DNA of 64,000 bases, taken from contig NMRB01000159.1 of assembly GCA_002633025.1 (NCBI GenBank), positions 25,098 through 89,097 on the forward strand. The letters run 5' to 3'. The notes under the pieces are model-generated. The model worked only from the letters and a program-made list of their open reading frames with translations. It ran no database searches and was not told where the DNA came from. The position numbers and the translations under genes were made by a program. Each line of letters starts with the position of its first letter. Position 1 is the first letter of the stretch. Positions 22,208-32,511 of this stretch are shown piece after piece. The stretch is from Notospermus geniculatus. Lineage: Eukaryota; Nemertea; Pilidiophora; Heteronemertea; Lineidae.

Positions 22208-23060
22208 TTTGATACTCAAGTTTCATCAGAGTCGCTATTGGTGACCAGGTCATGAATAGACCTACATGTATTCACGCCCGTATTAAAGCAGGCCGGATAG
22301 ATCAAGGTGACGGTTATCAAAATCACGAAAAATGTTCCTGTCCTCGCCATCTTTACTGTTTGAGGTCACATGATATGGGAATCACCAATCCGTTACCTGA
22401 TCATGCTGATGACGTAGAAACAATATCTGGTTCTTCGGTTACTCATCATCTGACTCTGTATTGCGTCTAGTCTCGCACCGCCAGCCTCTGATCTCGCTCC
22501 GCTTCCTACGCTTGGATCAGAGTCTTGCCCCAGACGCATCCATTTTGGTTATGCTAACGGTTCCAACATCTCACCACAGGTGGCGCTCACGCACAGACGT
22601 CGATTAAACGTGCCATAAGATTTCTTAGCGTACCGCATTAACAATCCCTCAAATTAGTCTTATCGAGCTTTATGACACATATTATTTACATTTTAACAAT
22701 TTTCTGTATTTTTATCACCGTTCCTGCGACATAATATAGGAGCTGAATCGATGCTCTGACATAACGCATAGCTCTGTACGAATTTACATCCGGGTATGCG
22801 CGCCCAGAATCGGGGTGCGGGTACCCGGATGTGATTACAAAAATACTTCGTTTGGGGCCAGACCCTCCGGTTGTCTGCTGCGCGAGACTAACCGAGGGTC
22901 TGGCTGAGCGAGACTATATTACGTCCGGCAAAAAGGATAAAAATAGCAATACGAGTCAGACGGACGTTCGGACTACACCAGACCGTTTTACTCACTCACC
23001 TCGAATAAAGTAATAGCCCTACACGCCAAATGGAGACCCCGTTGCACGATAACCCCCTCG
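22208..23060. other. No gene seen
   Basis: Contains a small hairpin (catccgggta ... tacccggatg) at 22788-22832. No coding exon. Confidence 0.45.
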
Positions 23061-23232
23061 AAATGTGCGTATAGACCATGTGCACGTGACGTCATCATTG
23101 ACGTCATAATTCGCACGTCAGCCATTTTGGACGGCATCTGACACTACGAATGCGTTGGACGTGCCGTCCAAAATGGCGGCATCTCGACGTCGCGGTGACG
23201 TCATAATCGTTGCTGCACGTCCTCTATAGGAT
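23061..23232. repeat. GACGTCA-rich inverted repeat
   Basis: cagccattttggacggca pairs with tgccgtccaaaatggcgg, and several tgacgtcat (CRE-like) sites lie in both arms. Probably a small MITE. Confidence 0.55.
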
Positions 23233-24435
23233 TCCATGTCAACGTCAACTTCATCCATTTCACCAACTCACAACAAAAAGGCAAACTTGTTTAGTAAACT
23301 AATATACAATCGCCATCATATTCCAACATCTTCTATAAAATTTATCGTTCAGAAACGGATATACCCTCTAAAATGCACCTAAAAACCACCTCAAAAAATT
23401 GCACAGCATTTCTACTCAAGAATTCTCACAGAAATAAAACAACCATACTAGAATATAACTACAGGCCAAATTTCAAACATATCGCTCATGCAACAACAGA
23501 GATACAGCTCAAAATATTGCCAGACATACACGGACCAAGCCAGACAGTGTTGAAAATAAGGGTCACCTTGGGCACCAACACCGTGGTGCTTTAAGTGTAC
23601 AGTGGGCATGATAGGTCAATTTTCGTGTCACAAATATTGCATACGTCGTAGAAAAAACAGATAAGCGAGTTTTGGTAGTTGGTAAGGATTATATTTTTAT
23701 GGCTCATAGATCAGCTCGGCTTTAGTGCCTATCATCGCAAAATAAAAACAAAGGTGACGGTTATTTTGACGACCTTGTAAGTCCTGCTTTTGTTTTATCA
23801 TCAATTACAATTTCAATTTTTAAAAGTTTATTGTGTACAAAATAAAGACGAATCGCACAAATCAATATATGATACCAATGTCAATGAAAGAAGAGGGTTC
23901 ACGAGACTGACTGCTGAAGCAGACGTGATGGAACTAAAAGGTTGCTGTGGCGATGAATTGGAGGATCATGAATGATGCTATTGATCGATTCACGCTTTGA
24001 AGGCTGAGTTCAGTTGGTATCGTGGCAGTTTCTGCAGTTCGTCCGTCCTCTCGCATTATAAGTGAACCATTTCCGCTTCTACCAGTTCATCAAGTACCAA
24101 CTTCGAAATCATTTCCCATCGGATAATATCATTTTGATGTCGATGAGGAGGGGACTAGTCGAACTAGTGTGAAACCCTCCGATGAATGGAACTATAGTGC
24201 CACAAGCCGGTCCTTTCTTAACACGTTTTTCCTTTTGAAGCAGTAAATATCAGTCATGCCATGTAGGCCGACATCACTGAACGGACCTACTTTTGGACGA
24301 CAGACGTCGCCTATAGTTTTGGACGACAGACGTCGCCTATAGTTATATACGTCCGAGCTGTGAGTGGCTGATGCAGAAAGAACCCCAGTTTTAAACTTGT
24401 ATACTGTGGGTCGTCAGCGACGTTCTCTTTGATTC
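23233..24435. other. No gene seen
   Basis: AT-rich; a short duplication of ttttggacgacagacgtcgcctatag occurs at about 24290-24340. ORF 23373-23594 lacks any recognisable feature. Confidence 0.45.
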
Positions 24436-24438
24436 TAA

Positions 24439-24577
24439 GGGTAGGGACACACCTGACGCGATTCGCATGCGATAGGGCGACGCATGCGTCAAAACCTTTG
24501 TTTGCGTGCAGTGGGGCGGAAAATAACAAAGCATTTGCCGCATGCGTCAACGAATCGCGTTAGGTGTGCAGCCACCC
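24439..24577. mobile_element. PIF/Harbinger-like MITE, TAA target duplication
   Basis: TAA at 24436-24438 and 24578-24580; ends GGGTAGGGACACACC and GGTGTGCAGCCACCC. A second, inverted copy starts directly at 24581. Confidence 0.75.
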
Positions 24578-24580
24578 TAA

Positions 24581-24712
24581 GGCTGGGGACACACCTAACG
24601 CGATTCGTTGACGCATGCGACAACGCCTTTGTTATTTTCCGCCCCACTGCACGCAAACAAAGGTTTTGACGCATGCGTCGCCCTATCTCATGCGAATCGC
24701 GTTAAGCCAAGC
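24581..24712. mobile_element. Second copy of the same MITE, inverted, right end decayed
   Basis: ggctggggacacacctaacg ... gcgaatcgcgttaagcc. Together with the first copy it forms a 260-bp hairpin with long pairing arms. Confidence 0.7.
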
Positions 24713-24920
24713 GCACATTTGCGACAAAACTCGATGCGTTAGGGGTGTCTGTTAAAATCGACTGACCTGGCTGAATGACGAGTCGACTGCCCCTTAAGTC
24801 AACTTCCTAAATTTCGCAAATTTTCGACCCCAACCGGGGTCTTCCTCAGGGACTTTTCAGTATGGAACTCCAGAAAAGACTTGATTTATTGAGCAGAGTA
24901 ATCTTCTAAGCACCTTTAAC

Positions 24921-25087
24921 TCAAAATAATCTCCAACGACGAATTTCAGAAGCCGGGTTTGGAGTTTTGAGAACTTCCAGTACCGGTACATGGTAGATCG
25001 GAGAGTTCTCACCAATTTCAGGTTCGTCGCCGCGAGTTGATGGAAATTTGACGAATGTTGCTGGATTGCTGATCGCTTGATACACAC
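24921..25087 (-). CDS. Possible 3'-terminal coding exon, unrecognised
   Basis: Minus strand, acceptor aatattttcgcag at 25088-25100, then an open frame VYQAISNPATFVKFPSTRG ... EIRRWRLF to a stop at 24921. Composition looks coding (varied, with Pro/Val/Glu-rich tail), but no family is recognised and an internal GTGAG at about 25014 could be a donor. No matching upstream exon was found. Confidence 0.3.
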
Positions 25088-25288
25088 CTGCGAAAATATT
25101 TTGGTGGAACATGGCTTTAGTCGATGGCTAGGATGCGGTGGAGGTATGAACTCTGCTGGTAACCTCAGTGTACAGATCCCCCCGCACACAAACTGCTTTG
25201 AACCTAGGCTCTCTTTTTTCAGTTGAAAGGAAACCTTTCGTAAGATGGTTCATGGGAGGCCGTCCCGTCTGCATAGATCGACTTCCTT

Positions 25289-25517
25289 CGTGAAGCTCCT
25301 TGACGATAGGATCATTCTGAGTCCAGACTTGTGCAACCACACAACAGTTTCCTACCTCGGCTGCGCGGTGATGTGTGCATTGATAAAAAGATGTACCACA
25401 TTTAACCTGTGTTTGAGTAATGGTGACTTCGTCTGCCAACTGAGTCAAAAGAAAGGAGCATGCATGGAGAGGAGTGATGCCGCGTTGAGGAAGGGTTGTC
25501 ATATGTTTAGATACAAG
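25289..25517 (+). CDS. PAN/Apple-like domain exon, copy A
   Basis: Frame KLLDDRIILSPDLCNHTTVS, then YLGCAVMCALIKRCTTFNLC, then NGDFVCQLSQ and GCHMFRYK ending at a donor AAG|GTAAAG (25517/25518). The spacing of eight Cys and the RC-TTFN ... CQL core fits a PAN/Apple module, an extracellular protein- or sugar-binding fold. The 5' limit is uncertain: similarity to copy B starts at cgtgaag (25289) and no clean acceptor is visible. Adjacent exons of the gene were not found. Copy B across the N at 25713 may be the other allele of the same exon. Confidence 0.6.
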
Positions 25518-25712
25518 GTAAAGGTTGTTTAGTGCACACACCAAGAAATATCAGTGAATCATCTTTTGCCAGTCTTCTGCGACCTCAAGCCTATGAGTGT
25601 CACTTCATCTTCTGCCAGTCACTTCATCTTCTGCCTGTGACACGGCTAACAGACACGATTTTCAATCTTGCTGATACGAATTGTGTGTACGCGTGATGAC
25701 AGCTTTGGAAGC

Positions 25713-25713
25713 N
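25713..25713. other. Single-N assembly join between two near-identical copies
   Basis: Sequence ending ctttggaagc just before this N reappears at 26169-26178, about 466 bp on, followed by unique sequence. Confidence 0.8.
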
Positions 25714-25751
25714 GGTTCACCTCAAATTTGGTCTAGTTTTATTGGACTATT

Positions 25752-25980
25752 CGTGAAGCTTCTTGACAACAGGATTATCCTGAGACCAGACTTGTGCAAT
25801 CACACAACAGTTTCCTACCTCGGCTGCGCGATGATGTGTGCATTGATAAAGCGATGTACCACATTTAACCTGTGTTTGAGTAATGGTGACTTCGTCTGCC
25901 AACTGAGTCAAAAGAAAGGAGCATGCATGGAGAGGAGTGATGCCGCGTTGAAGAAGGGTTGTCTTATGTTTAGATACAAG
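25752..25980 (+). CDS. PAN/Apple-like domain exon, copy B
   Basis: Same frame and donor as copy A (AAG|GTAAAG at 25980/25981) with a few residue changes (DD to DN, S to R, V to M, R to K, H to L), all compatible with the fold. Differences concentrate at the 5' end. Either a recent tandem duplicate or the second haplotype left in by the assembler; the single N between the copies favours the latter. Confidence 0.55.
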
Positions 25981-26284
25981 GTAAAGGTTGTTTAGTGCAC
26001 ACATCAGGAAATATCCGTGAGATCATCTTTTGCGAGTCTTTGCTGCGACCTCAAACCTATGGGTGTCACTTCATCCTCTGCCAGTCACTTCATCTTCTGC
26101 CTGTGACACGGCTAACAGACACGATTTTCAATCTTGCTGATACGAATTGTGTGTACGCGTGATGACAGCTTTGGAAGCGCATGTGCCAGTGAGGTGATTT
26201 CACAGACATGACAGACACGAATTTGTCTGTGTGCTACACCTTTCAGGAAAATGTGGACAAAAATACACAACCTTTCTACATTAA

Positions 26285-26580
26285 AGGAGCTCTAGTTCGA
26301 ATTGTAAACATTACGGTTTGTTTATTTACATGGTTGATTATAATAGTTATTTTTCCTCGGACAGGTGGCAGCACCGTGTATACCAACACATTAATGTTAT
26401 CTATTTTTATATCTACCTTGATAAATATTCTTGTAACTGAAATATATTTATGATTTTATGCTCAAAACAAACAAAAAGTTGTGAAAGGCGAGATTTAATT
26501 CGATTTTATCTGATTTGTTAGTAGCAGAAGTTGACAATAGGTGGCACACCGTAATGTTTACAATTCGAACTAGAGCACCT
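26285..26580. mobile_element. TTAA-flanked MITE, AGGAGCTCTAG ends
   Basis: TTAA at 26281 and 26581; ends AGGAGCTCTAGTTCGAATTG and complement. The hydrophobic ORF at 26208-26453 lies mostly inside it and is judged spurious. Confidence 0.8.
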
Positions 26581-26586
26581 TTAAAA

Positions 26587-26927
26587 GAGATAGGCCCTAG
26601 TGGTTTAATGTTATGTTTCGTCTACTAAGCGAAGGGTGGAACCTGGAAGCTCTCCAGGTGACCATCGGATCACTGGTTTTATCACCAATCCTTCAATCCT
26701 TATGGGCTAAAGTGGGTTAAAAGGATTTCGACAATCGGTTGATTTTTGGCACCGCAGGCCCCACAGAGGCTTTTGTGAATAATGTCCTCATTGCAGTGTA
26801 CATCACAAGATCGGAGCAACAAGTGAACTGAATTTTGTTGCAGTCTGTCATGTGGTGAGCGTAAAACAATACAATCATGCGATCCTAAAATGGCACAACC
26901 TTCTCGATAGGCGTTTTAACATTGGCC
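26587..26927. other. No gene seen
   Basis: One acceptor-like site (cctcattgcag near 26798) precedes a 12-codon open stretch; too weak to call. Confidence 0.4.
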
Positions 26928-27054
26928 AATATACATAAAAGTTAGCGAATGCTTTTACTTTAAGATTTTTGTTGTACATTTACATTGGACTTCCCTGGGC
27001 AAATCTTAAGTAAAAGCATTTGCTAAATTTTATGAATACCAGCCATTGTTATGA
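26928..27054. mobile_element. Small MITE related to the 4957-5613 insertion
   Basis: Left ggccaatatacataaaagtt and right aattttatgaataccagcc, with aagcatttgct/gcgaatgctt subterminal motifs, match the ends of the element in the recombinase gene. Confidence 0.65.
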
Positions 27055-27571
27055 TTGATGTCATTCATACTTCATGCATCTTTTCAATGCTGTTTCTACT
27101 GACAGCATTGGCAATTCTACTACACATTACTACATAAAATTTACCGTAGCAACAGGTTGTGGAAGGAAACGTTCGGCTTCAACTCACTCTCAACACAACC
27201 GCGCTACACGATGAAAGAACCTTACCCACCCACTTTAAAGTCCAAGCTTCATACACAATTTTGTTTTTCATTTTTAACTCTCATTAAAAGTCCTTGACAG
27301 GCAAAATAACATGGTTTTTGCGCATTTTAAAAATATTGAGAATTAAGGAAGTTCGAAGCTCTTCGAAAAACGAAGTGGTCAATCCTCTCTTATCTATTTT
27401 TGCTTTTATGCTAATGACGCCTGATGATGTCATCTCAGGAAAATGAGGTAATTCATCTCTGAATAATTCCTCAAATACAGAACATACCAGAATGATTTTT
27501 TGTGAGAGGGTCCAGAATATGATAATGATAAACTTGGTAAACTCGATGACAATAAAACAATCACTAAACTG
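27055..27571. other. No gene seen
   Basis: AT-rich, no features beyond the flanking MITEs. Confidence 0.45.
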
Positions 27572-27575
27572 TTAA

Positions 27576-27814
27576 AGGAGTTAGACGCCGAAGTTGTAAA
27601 CACTCACTCACTGGTTCTCTACCCACGGACGCCTGTGGTGCTGCCACCTATTGTCGGTGATATGTACTGACGTGAATATCGTGAGTGAGTTGCATCGGAC
27701 CGGGAACCAGTCTAACGATCACGGGTGCTGCCACCTGCACGAAGGAATAAAACTAGTTTGCCGACTATATTTGTAAACAAACGAGCTTGTTTACAACTTC
27801 GGCGTCTAACTCCT
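27576..27814. mobile_element. TTAA-flanked MITE, AGGAGTTAGACG ends
   Basis: TTAA at 27572 and 27815; ends AGGAGTTAGACGCCGAAG and complement, arms about 28 bp. Confidence 0.8.
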
Positions 27815-28284
27815 TTAACTGTCATGTTTGTGTTTTCCTGAGATGGTGCCACCATCGCATTAGCATACAATTAGCATATTATAATCACAAGAAACTTTTT
27901 CTCCACAAGGTACAAACTCTCTAATTTCATAGGGCTGTATCTCCCTTATTACTCAAAAAATTTTCTTCAAGTAAAAAGCGTTCTTCTACTCGTGGATATA
28001 ATGCACTTCCTGCACAGAATAAGGAAATTGAGTATTTGCAGATTCAGCACTGTGAAATAGACATTTCCTACCGTCGTTGAAAACCATACCGTGCCTATCT
28101 TTTATCGGTGTCCGGGCGGGGGTGGGGGTGAAAACATCATCTTTCCTCAGAAACCTGAGAACACTGAAACATGCAAAACAATGAAACATGTGAGTCGCCA
28201 GTAAGAAAATGGTTTCATTAACAGTCGCGATTAAGAAAACGGTCCCCGCCGTGTCAAGGGACAGACTGAAATGGCACCCTAGAA

Positions 28285-28340
28285 AACATTGGGTGATTTC
28301 AAAGTTGGTGTTAACACCAACTTTGAAATCACCCAATGTT
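28285..28340. repeat. Perfect 56-bp palindrome without spacer
   Basis: cattgggtgatttcaaag ... ggtgtt|aacacc ... ctttgaaatcacccaatg, symmetric about 28312/28313 with no mismatch over 28 bp per arm. Confidence 0.95.
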
Positions 28341-29079
28341 GACCGAGGCCGCTTTGGGAGACATTAAAAATGTCCACCACTCACGTGACGCGCCTCAGCC
28401 AATCATATTCACCGATTCTCTCTTGAGGTATGCTATTTAGGATTGTGGGCCATTAGTCCGAACACAGACTCCCCTGCTTGATTATGTTAATGAGGTTTCA
28501 ATTATCATATACAAATCAGGGGTCGAAGTTCAGGCTATGTGGCTAGCGTAAAATCTAGTATCATTATAGGTCGAGGTGTTGCCGCCGCCCACCAATCTGC
28601 GTACAGTATCCAGTTTTTATCTAGTATATACTTTTTCTCGACTATCACAGAAAACTTATCGCTTGTGCTCAATCCCTAGAATGCGTGTATCATTCGCGCA
28701 TGCGCAGGGACTGAGCATCTGCGTCAAAGTCTGTCATCACCCACGTCATCAGTATGAAGTGCCGACGTCACCTTAATTAATGATTTTGTGACCCACTCTC
28801 CTCAGTTTTTGCGCGTTCGCTATAGGGAAACTTCGTTGCGAGTCGTTCCCCCAGTTAAGTTGAATAAGAAGGGGAGCGTCATCACAGAAATGTACATGAT
28901 TACGATTAAACATAGCAATGAAGTAAGATCTTATTTACATCAGATTACCGTGTACTGCTACTATCCCAAATTACTTGCATTTCGTTTGCAGAACAAGTGG
29001 AACCTGTTTTTCAGGTCAGTCCACGCTGTCTATCTGTACAGTCATTTCATCCTTTTTATTCTGTTTCAACCTTTTCGAG
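28341..29079. other. Upstream of the propeller exon; no exon recognised
   Basis: Open frame into the next exon from 28788 includes a pyrimidine-rich stretch that is better read as intron. A possible alternative acceptor lies at 29015 (tttttcag). Confidence 0.4.
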
Positions 29080-29735
29080 TTCGCTTGTACGATTTTAGAA
29101 TTGGCAAGCTCGTTGGTCACATGGTCTACCCAGAAAATGATGTGTGGTGTTTTGATGTTAAAGGTGAAAGTTCATGGTGGATATCTGATCGTTTTTACGC
29201 CACTTGTCCGACGGCCAGTCAACAGACTATAATCTATGATTACTCCTTAGAAACCAGGGGGGACGAAATTGTTTTTAACTTAAGTAAGCGTGCGGTGCTT
29301 AATCACAGTCCTGGAAAGATTCTCCTCTTGCCCTTGGGGAATGATGTAATAATTTTATACCGCTGGACATTGGAATGTTACACAGTCGCTGTGACAAGTT
29401 TATCGTCAAACTACACAGAATATTCTTTCCACAAACTCCCGTTTCGGGATATGCCCTCTTTACAAGTCCTAAGTCACTTGGAGTCGCCACTTTTTGTCTT
29501 TTATTTCGTCTCCTTAGGGAACATACTTATGGAAAAGGGATTCCAAATGCCCTGTTATACAACTAAACTGAGCCGACCCCTTCAAAATGATACGATTGAC
29601 AAAGTGCACATCTTCTTTCCGGAGACAGTTCATAAAGATGATTACATAATTATGGACAGGTACGGCCACCTATTGCATGCGCGCAGAATGAAGTTCATAA
29701 AAACGATAATGCACCACAAGATTGTCGATGAGTGA
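29080..29735 (+). CDS. Beta-propeller-like protein, 3'-terminal exon
   Basis: Acceptor with a long pyrimidine tract ends at 29079 (caaccttttcgag). The exon reads VRLYDFRIGKLVGHMVYPEN, then TIIYDYS, VIILYRWTLECYTV, and ends DRYGHLLHARRMKF ... KIVDE before TGA at 29733. Repeated aromatic/hydrophobic strand pairs ending in a L-Y-D-like step fit WD40-like blades, though no classical WD dipeptides appear. The downstream exon at 31528 has the same style (FRVYDVRNG, LSIYDAEW), so they may be paralogues. Function unknown; an F-box, if present, would be in unseen 5' exons. Confidence 0.6.
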
Positions 29736-29886
29736 AACCTGAAATGTTTTTCGTTGGTCATTTTTACACTACGCAGAATTTTGGCCTGGATGAACCGTGC
29801 CGTGCTCGGCCCGGGTCATGCCCGCCTCAGAATGACCGTTTACACTGCACCATGAGAACCGCGCCATCGCTCGCTCTCCTTTCTGT

Positions 29887-29887
29887 N
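29887..29887. other. Single-N assembly join between two near-identical copies
   Basis: 29276-29886 and 29891-30501 are the same sequence, offset 615 bp, with only a few substitutions. Confidence 0.85.
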
Positions 29888-29888
29888 C

Positions 29889-30350
29889 TTTAACTTAAGT
29901 AAGCGTGCGGTGCTTAATCACAGTCCTGGAAAGATTCTCCTCTTGCCCTTGGGGATTGATGTAATAATTTTATACCGCTGGACATTGGAATGTTACACAG
30001 TCGCTGTAACAAGTTTATCGTCAAACTACACAGAATATTCTTTCCACAAACTCCCGTTTCGGGATATGCCCTCTTTACAAGTTCTAAGTCACTTGGAGTC
30101 GCCACTTTTTGTCTTTTATTTCGTCTCCTTAGGGAACATACTTATGGAAAAGGGATTCCAAATGCCCTGTTATACAACTAAACTGAGCCGACCCCTTCAA
30201 AATGATACGATTGACAAAGTGCACATCTTCTTTCCGGAGACAGTTCATAAAGATGATTACATAATTATGGACAGGTACGGCCACCTATTGCATGCGCGCA
30301 GAATGAAGTTCATAAAAACGATAATGCACCACAAGATTGTCGATGAGTGA
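29889..30350 (+). pseudogene. Second, partial copy of the propeller exon (probable assembly duplicate)
   Basis: It repeats the last about 150 codons of the exon at 29080-29735 through the same stop, lacking the acceptor and first blades. It starts immediately after the single N. Differences are a few substitutions such as N to D in the LPLG-x-DVI stretch. More likely an unmerged allelic contig end than a real gene copy. Confidence 0.6.
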
Positions 30351-30373
30351 AACCTGAAATGTTTTTCGTTGGT

Positions 30374-30802
30374 CATTTTTACACTACGCAGAATTTTGGC
30401 CTGGATGAACCGTGCCGTGCTCGGCCCGGGTCATGCCCGCCTCAGAATGACCGTTTACACTGCACCATGAGAACCGCGCCATCGCTCGCTCTCCTTTCTG
30501 TGGAGGTAGGAAATCTCCGTCATTTTCAATATCGCGGCAATGACGTATTGAGTTCAAGGCCGATAAATGAGCTACAGTTGTGTTATTCAAGTTGGCCGAG
30601 CCCAGTAGCGCGTTTACATTGTGCAGTTTTTCAGCAGTGCCGTGCTCGACCCGGGTCGAACCCACCTCCTGCTGGGGGTTCGGCCCGCGGACCGTGCCGA
30701 GCCCAACCGTGCCGTGCCAACCCATTTACACTACCACTTTTTTTGCCGAGCCGTGCCCGACCCGGGTCGAGCACGGTTGAAAACGCGTAGTGTAAAAGGG
30801 GC
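30374..30802. mobile_element. MITE with TTTACACTACGC ends
   Basis: Left catttttacactacgcag, right gcgtagtgtaaaaggg; inner blocks ccgtgctcggcccgggtc / gacccgggtcgagcacgg pair. The ends resemble hAT-type MITEs. The left part also occurs at 29759-29886 because of the duplicated segment. Confidence 0.7.
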
Positions 30803-31055
30803 TATAGACATACTGTGAGCATACGACCGTTGACCCTGTTCCCCTCATTTTTCGAAAAATCCACCCGGCACAGCAAAATGAGTCGAAAGTCGCACAGAAG
30901 AAGACCGAAGGTGGAACCAGACAGCAACCACAGAAATCGACGAAGTCAAATTCACAATGGGCAGACAATCCTGAAATCAGCGAACCGTTGGGGGTCACTT
31001 GGACATGTTGGGTCTTCTAATGTGCGCATTCGGACTCATTTTGTCGTGCCGGTGT

Positions 31056-31483
31056 AACGTTTTTCAGTGAGGCCCGTGTGCCAGTGTGACATTACAATAG
31101 ATTGACGGAATAAGCAGCGACTTTAAGCGGGGAATCCACCATTGATTTTCTAGCTGATTTTGCGTTGCGACTCGCTTTGCAACTGGGTTGCGTTGCAACT
31201 GGGCACTCGATCGCCGTAGTGGACCAGCTATACGTGATTTCCGCCAATGGAAAAGATGTGGTCAATTTCAGTCGGCAATCGGTCGGCGACCGGTGTCAGT
31301 TCCTTGTGTTCGTATTCAGTCGCGAGTCGCTGGTTGCAAAGCAAGTCGCAACGCAGAAAATCAGCAGTGGATTCCTAGCTTTACAATGGACGACACACAG
31401 AGAAACAGCGAGTCCGTTTCCCAGTGTGTTCCGAACAATGGGAATCACACAGAAAAATGGCCACACTGAAAAACGTTACACCT
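31056..31483. mobile_element. Outer inverted-repeat element holding a nested one
   Basis: GGTGTAACGTTTTTCAGTG at 31056 and its exact complement ending at 31483. Confidence 0.7.
31131..31377. mobile_element. Inner inverted-repeat MITE
   Basis: atccaccattgattttctagc ... gcgttgcgactcgctttgc pairs with gcaaagcaagtcgcaacgc ... cagcagtggat. It supplies the spurious N-terminus of the long ORF starting at 31165. Confidence 0.7.
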
Positions 31484-31527
31484 GGTCACAATTTGCTAGT
31501 CCGTTTTGTCCGAAGGTCCCTTCCCAG

Positions 31528-32511
31528 ATTCAGTATGGAATGCACCCAAAGAAACTGTTGTTCAAACCACCAGTCACGTTGTATAAGCATAACTATGGGC
31601 CTAAAGATGAGATGATCGTTGATCCCTTCACAGATCTTATTGTTGTCTATCAATTTGGCAGAGAATTCGACCGTTACAATAGCATGTTCGGGTATCGACT
31701 GGATAAAAGTCGAACTATCTACAACAGACAGTTCAGCTCGAAATTCAACATTGATGTGACTTTTAGCATCATCAAGAAAATTCACATGGGATGTTGTTTG
31801 ATACTATGCCGCCCTCAAAATAGGGCACAAAATCAATCCCCTGCTTTCAGAGTTTACGACGTCCGAAACGGAACTATTTCAGTTGAGAATATCGTATTGG
31901 CTAGAAATGACCCGTGCTCATTCGGCAGAAATATTTACCCCACATTCACGCCAGTGATGGCTTTGTTCGCCTGTCGACGTGGACTGAGCATCTATGACGC
32001 CGAGTGGACGTTTGAGAACGACCCAAAATTTATACTACGAAATCATCGTGTCATACAAACAAGTGTGTCACCATTCGCTTATTTTCTCGGAAATCAAGAT
32101 GTCCTTGTCGTTTCGGCCGCTGGAGAGCTGTTCCTTTGTGTCAAAAGGCGGAACTTCAGAGTCCAGACAGGAGGAGTACTGAGTAGACCGAATTACATAC
32201 AGTGGGGGTGCGAACCTGAATGGAATTCGGACATGCAAATGTTGATGATAGTATGTCCAGGACGACAAAGAGTAACGGTCACCGCTGTCAGGATGACCAA
32301 CTGTCTTGCCCATTGTCCATTTTCATTAGAGACACCTGTAACCTCTGTCTCACAGTGGCAGAGGATTGTCTTTGTACCGAGGTTGGCGATAGCGCGCTTC
32401 GTCCGCAGAAGGAAATTTATCAGCGCCTCTGACGGGGATAATCTTATATATGTTGACATGCAGCCTGGAAGGGCAAGATTATATTCTGCTATTATTTACT
32501 ATCGCACATAA
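31528..32511 (+). CDS. Beta-propeller-like protein, large 3' exon
   Basis: Acceptor aaggtcccttcccag ends at 31527 and the frame is in phase 0 (IQYGMHPKKLLFKPP). It continues MIVDPFTDLIVVYQFGREF, FRVYDVRNGTISVENIVL, ALFACRRGLSIYDAEW, VLVVSAAGELFLCVKR and ends in YSAIIYYRT before TAA at 32509. Length 327 codons. Repeating four-strand hydrophobic blocks suggest a WD40-like propeller. The ORF is open further upstream, but that part is MITE sequence, so I start at the acceptor; a Met at 31540 is an alternative start for a single-exon gene. It may be a paralogue of the 29080 exon. Role unknown. Confidence 0.62.
   Translation: MQYGMHPKKLLFKPPVTLYKHNYGPKDEMIVDPFTDLIVVYQFGREFDRYNSMFGYRLDKSRTIYNRQFSSKFNIDVTFSIIKKIHMGCCLILCRPQNRAQNQSPAFRVYDVRNGTISVENIVLARNDPCSFGRNIYPTFTPVMALFACRRGLSIYDAEWTFENDPKFILRNHRVIQTSVSPFAYFLGNQDVLVVSAAGELFLCVKRRNFRVQTGGVLSRPNYIQWGCEPEWNSDMQMLMIVCPGRQRVTVTAVRMTNCLAHCPFSLETPVTSVSQWQRIVFVPRLAIARFVRRRKFISASDGDNLIYVDMQPGRARLYSAIIYYRT

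Noticed and set aside
26208-26453. Hydrophobic 81-codon ORF resembling a membrane protein
   Set aside because: It lies mostly inside the TTAA-flanked MITE at 26285-26580 and stops within it.
31165-31527. N-terminal part of the long ORF ending at 32511
   Set aside because: It is made of two nested inverted-repeat elements; a good acceptor at 31527 marks the likely start of the coding exon.
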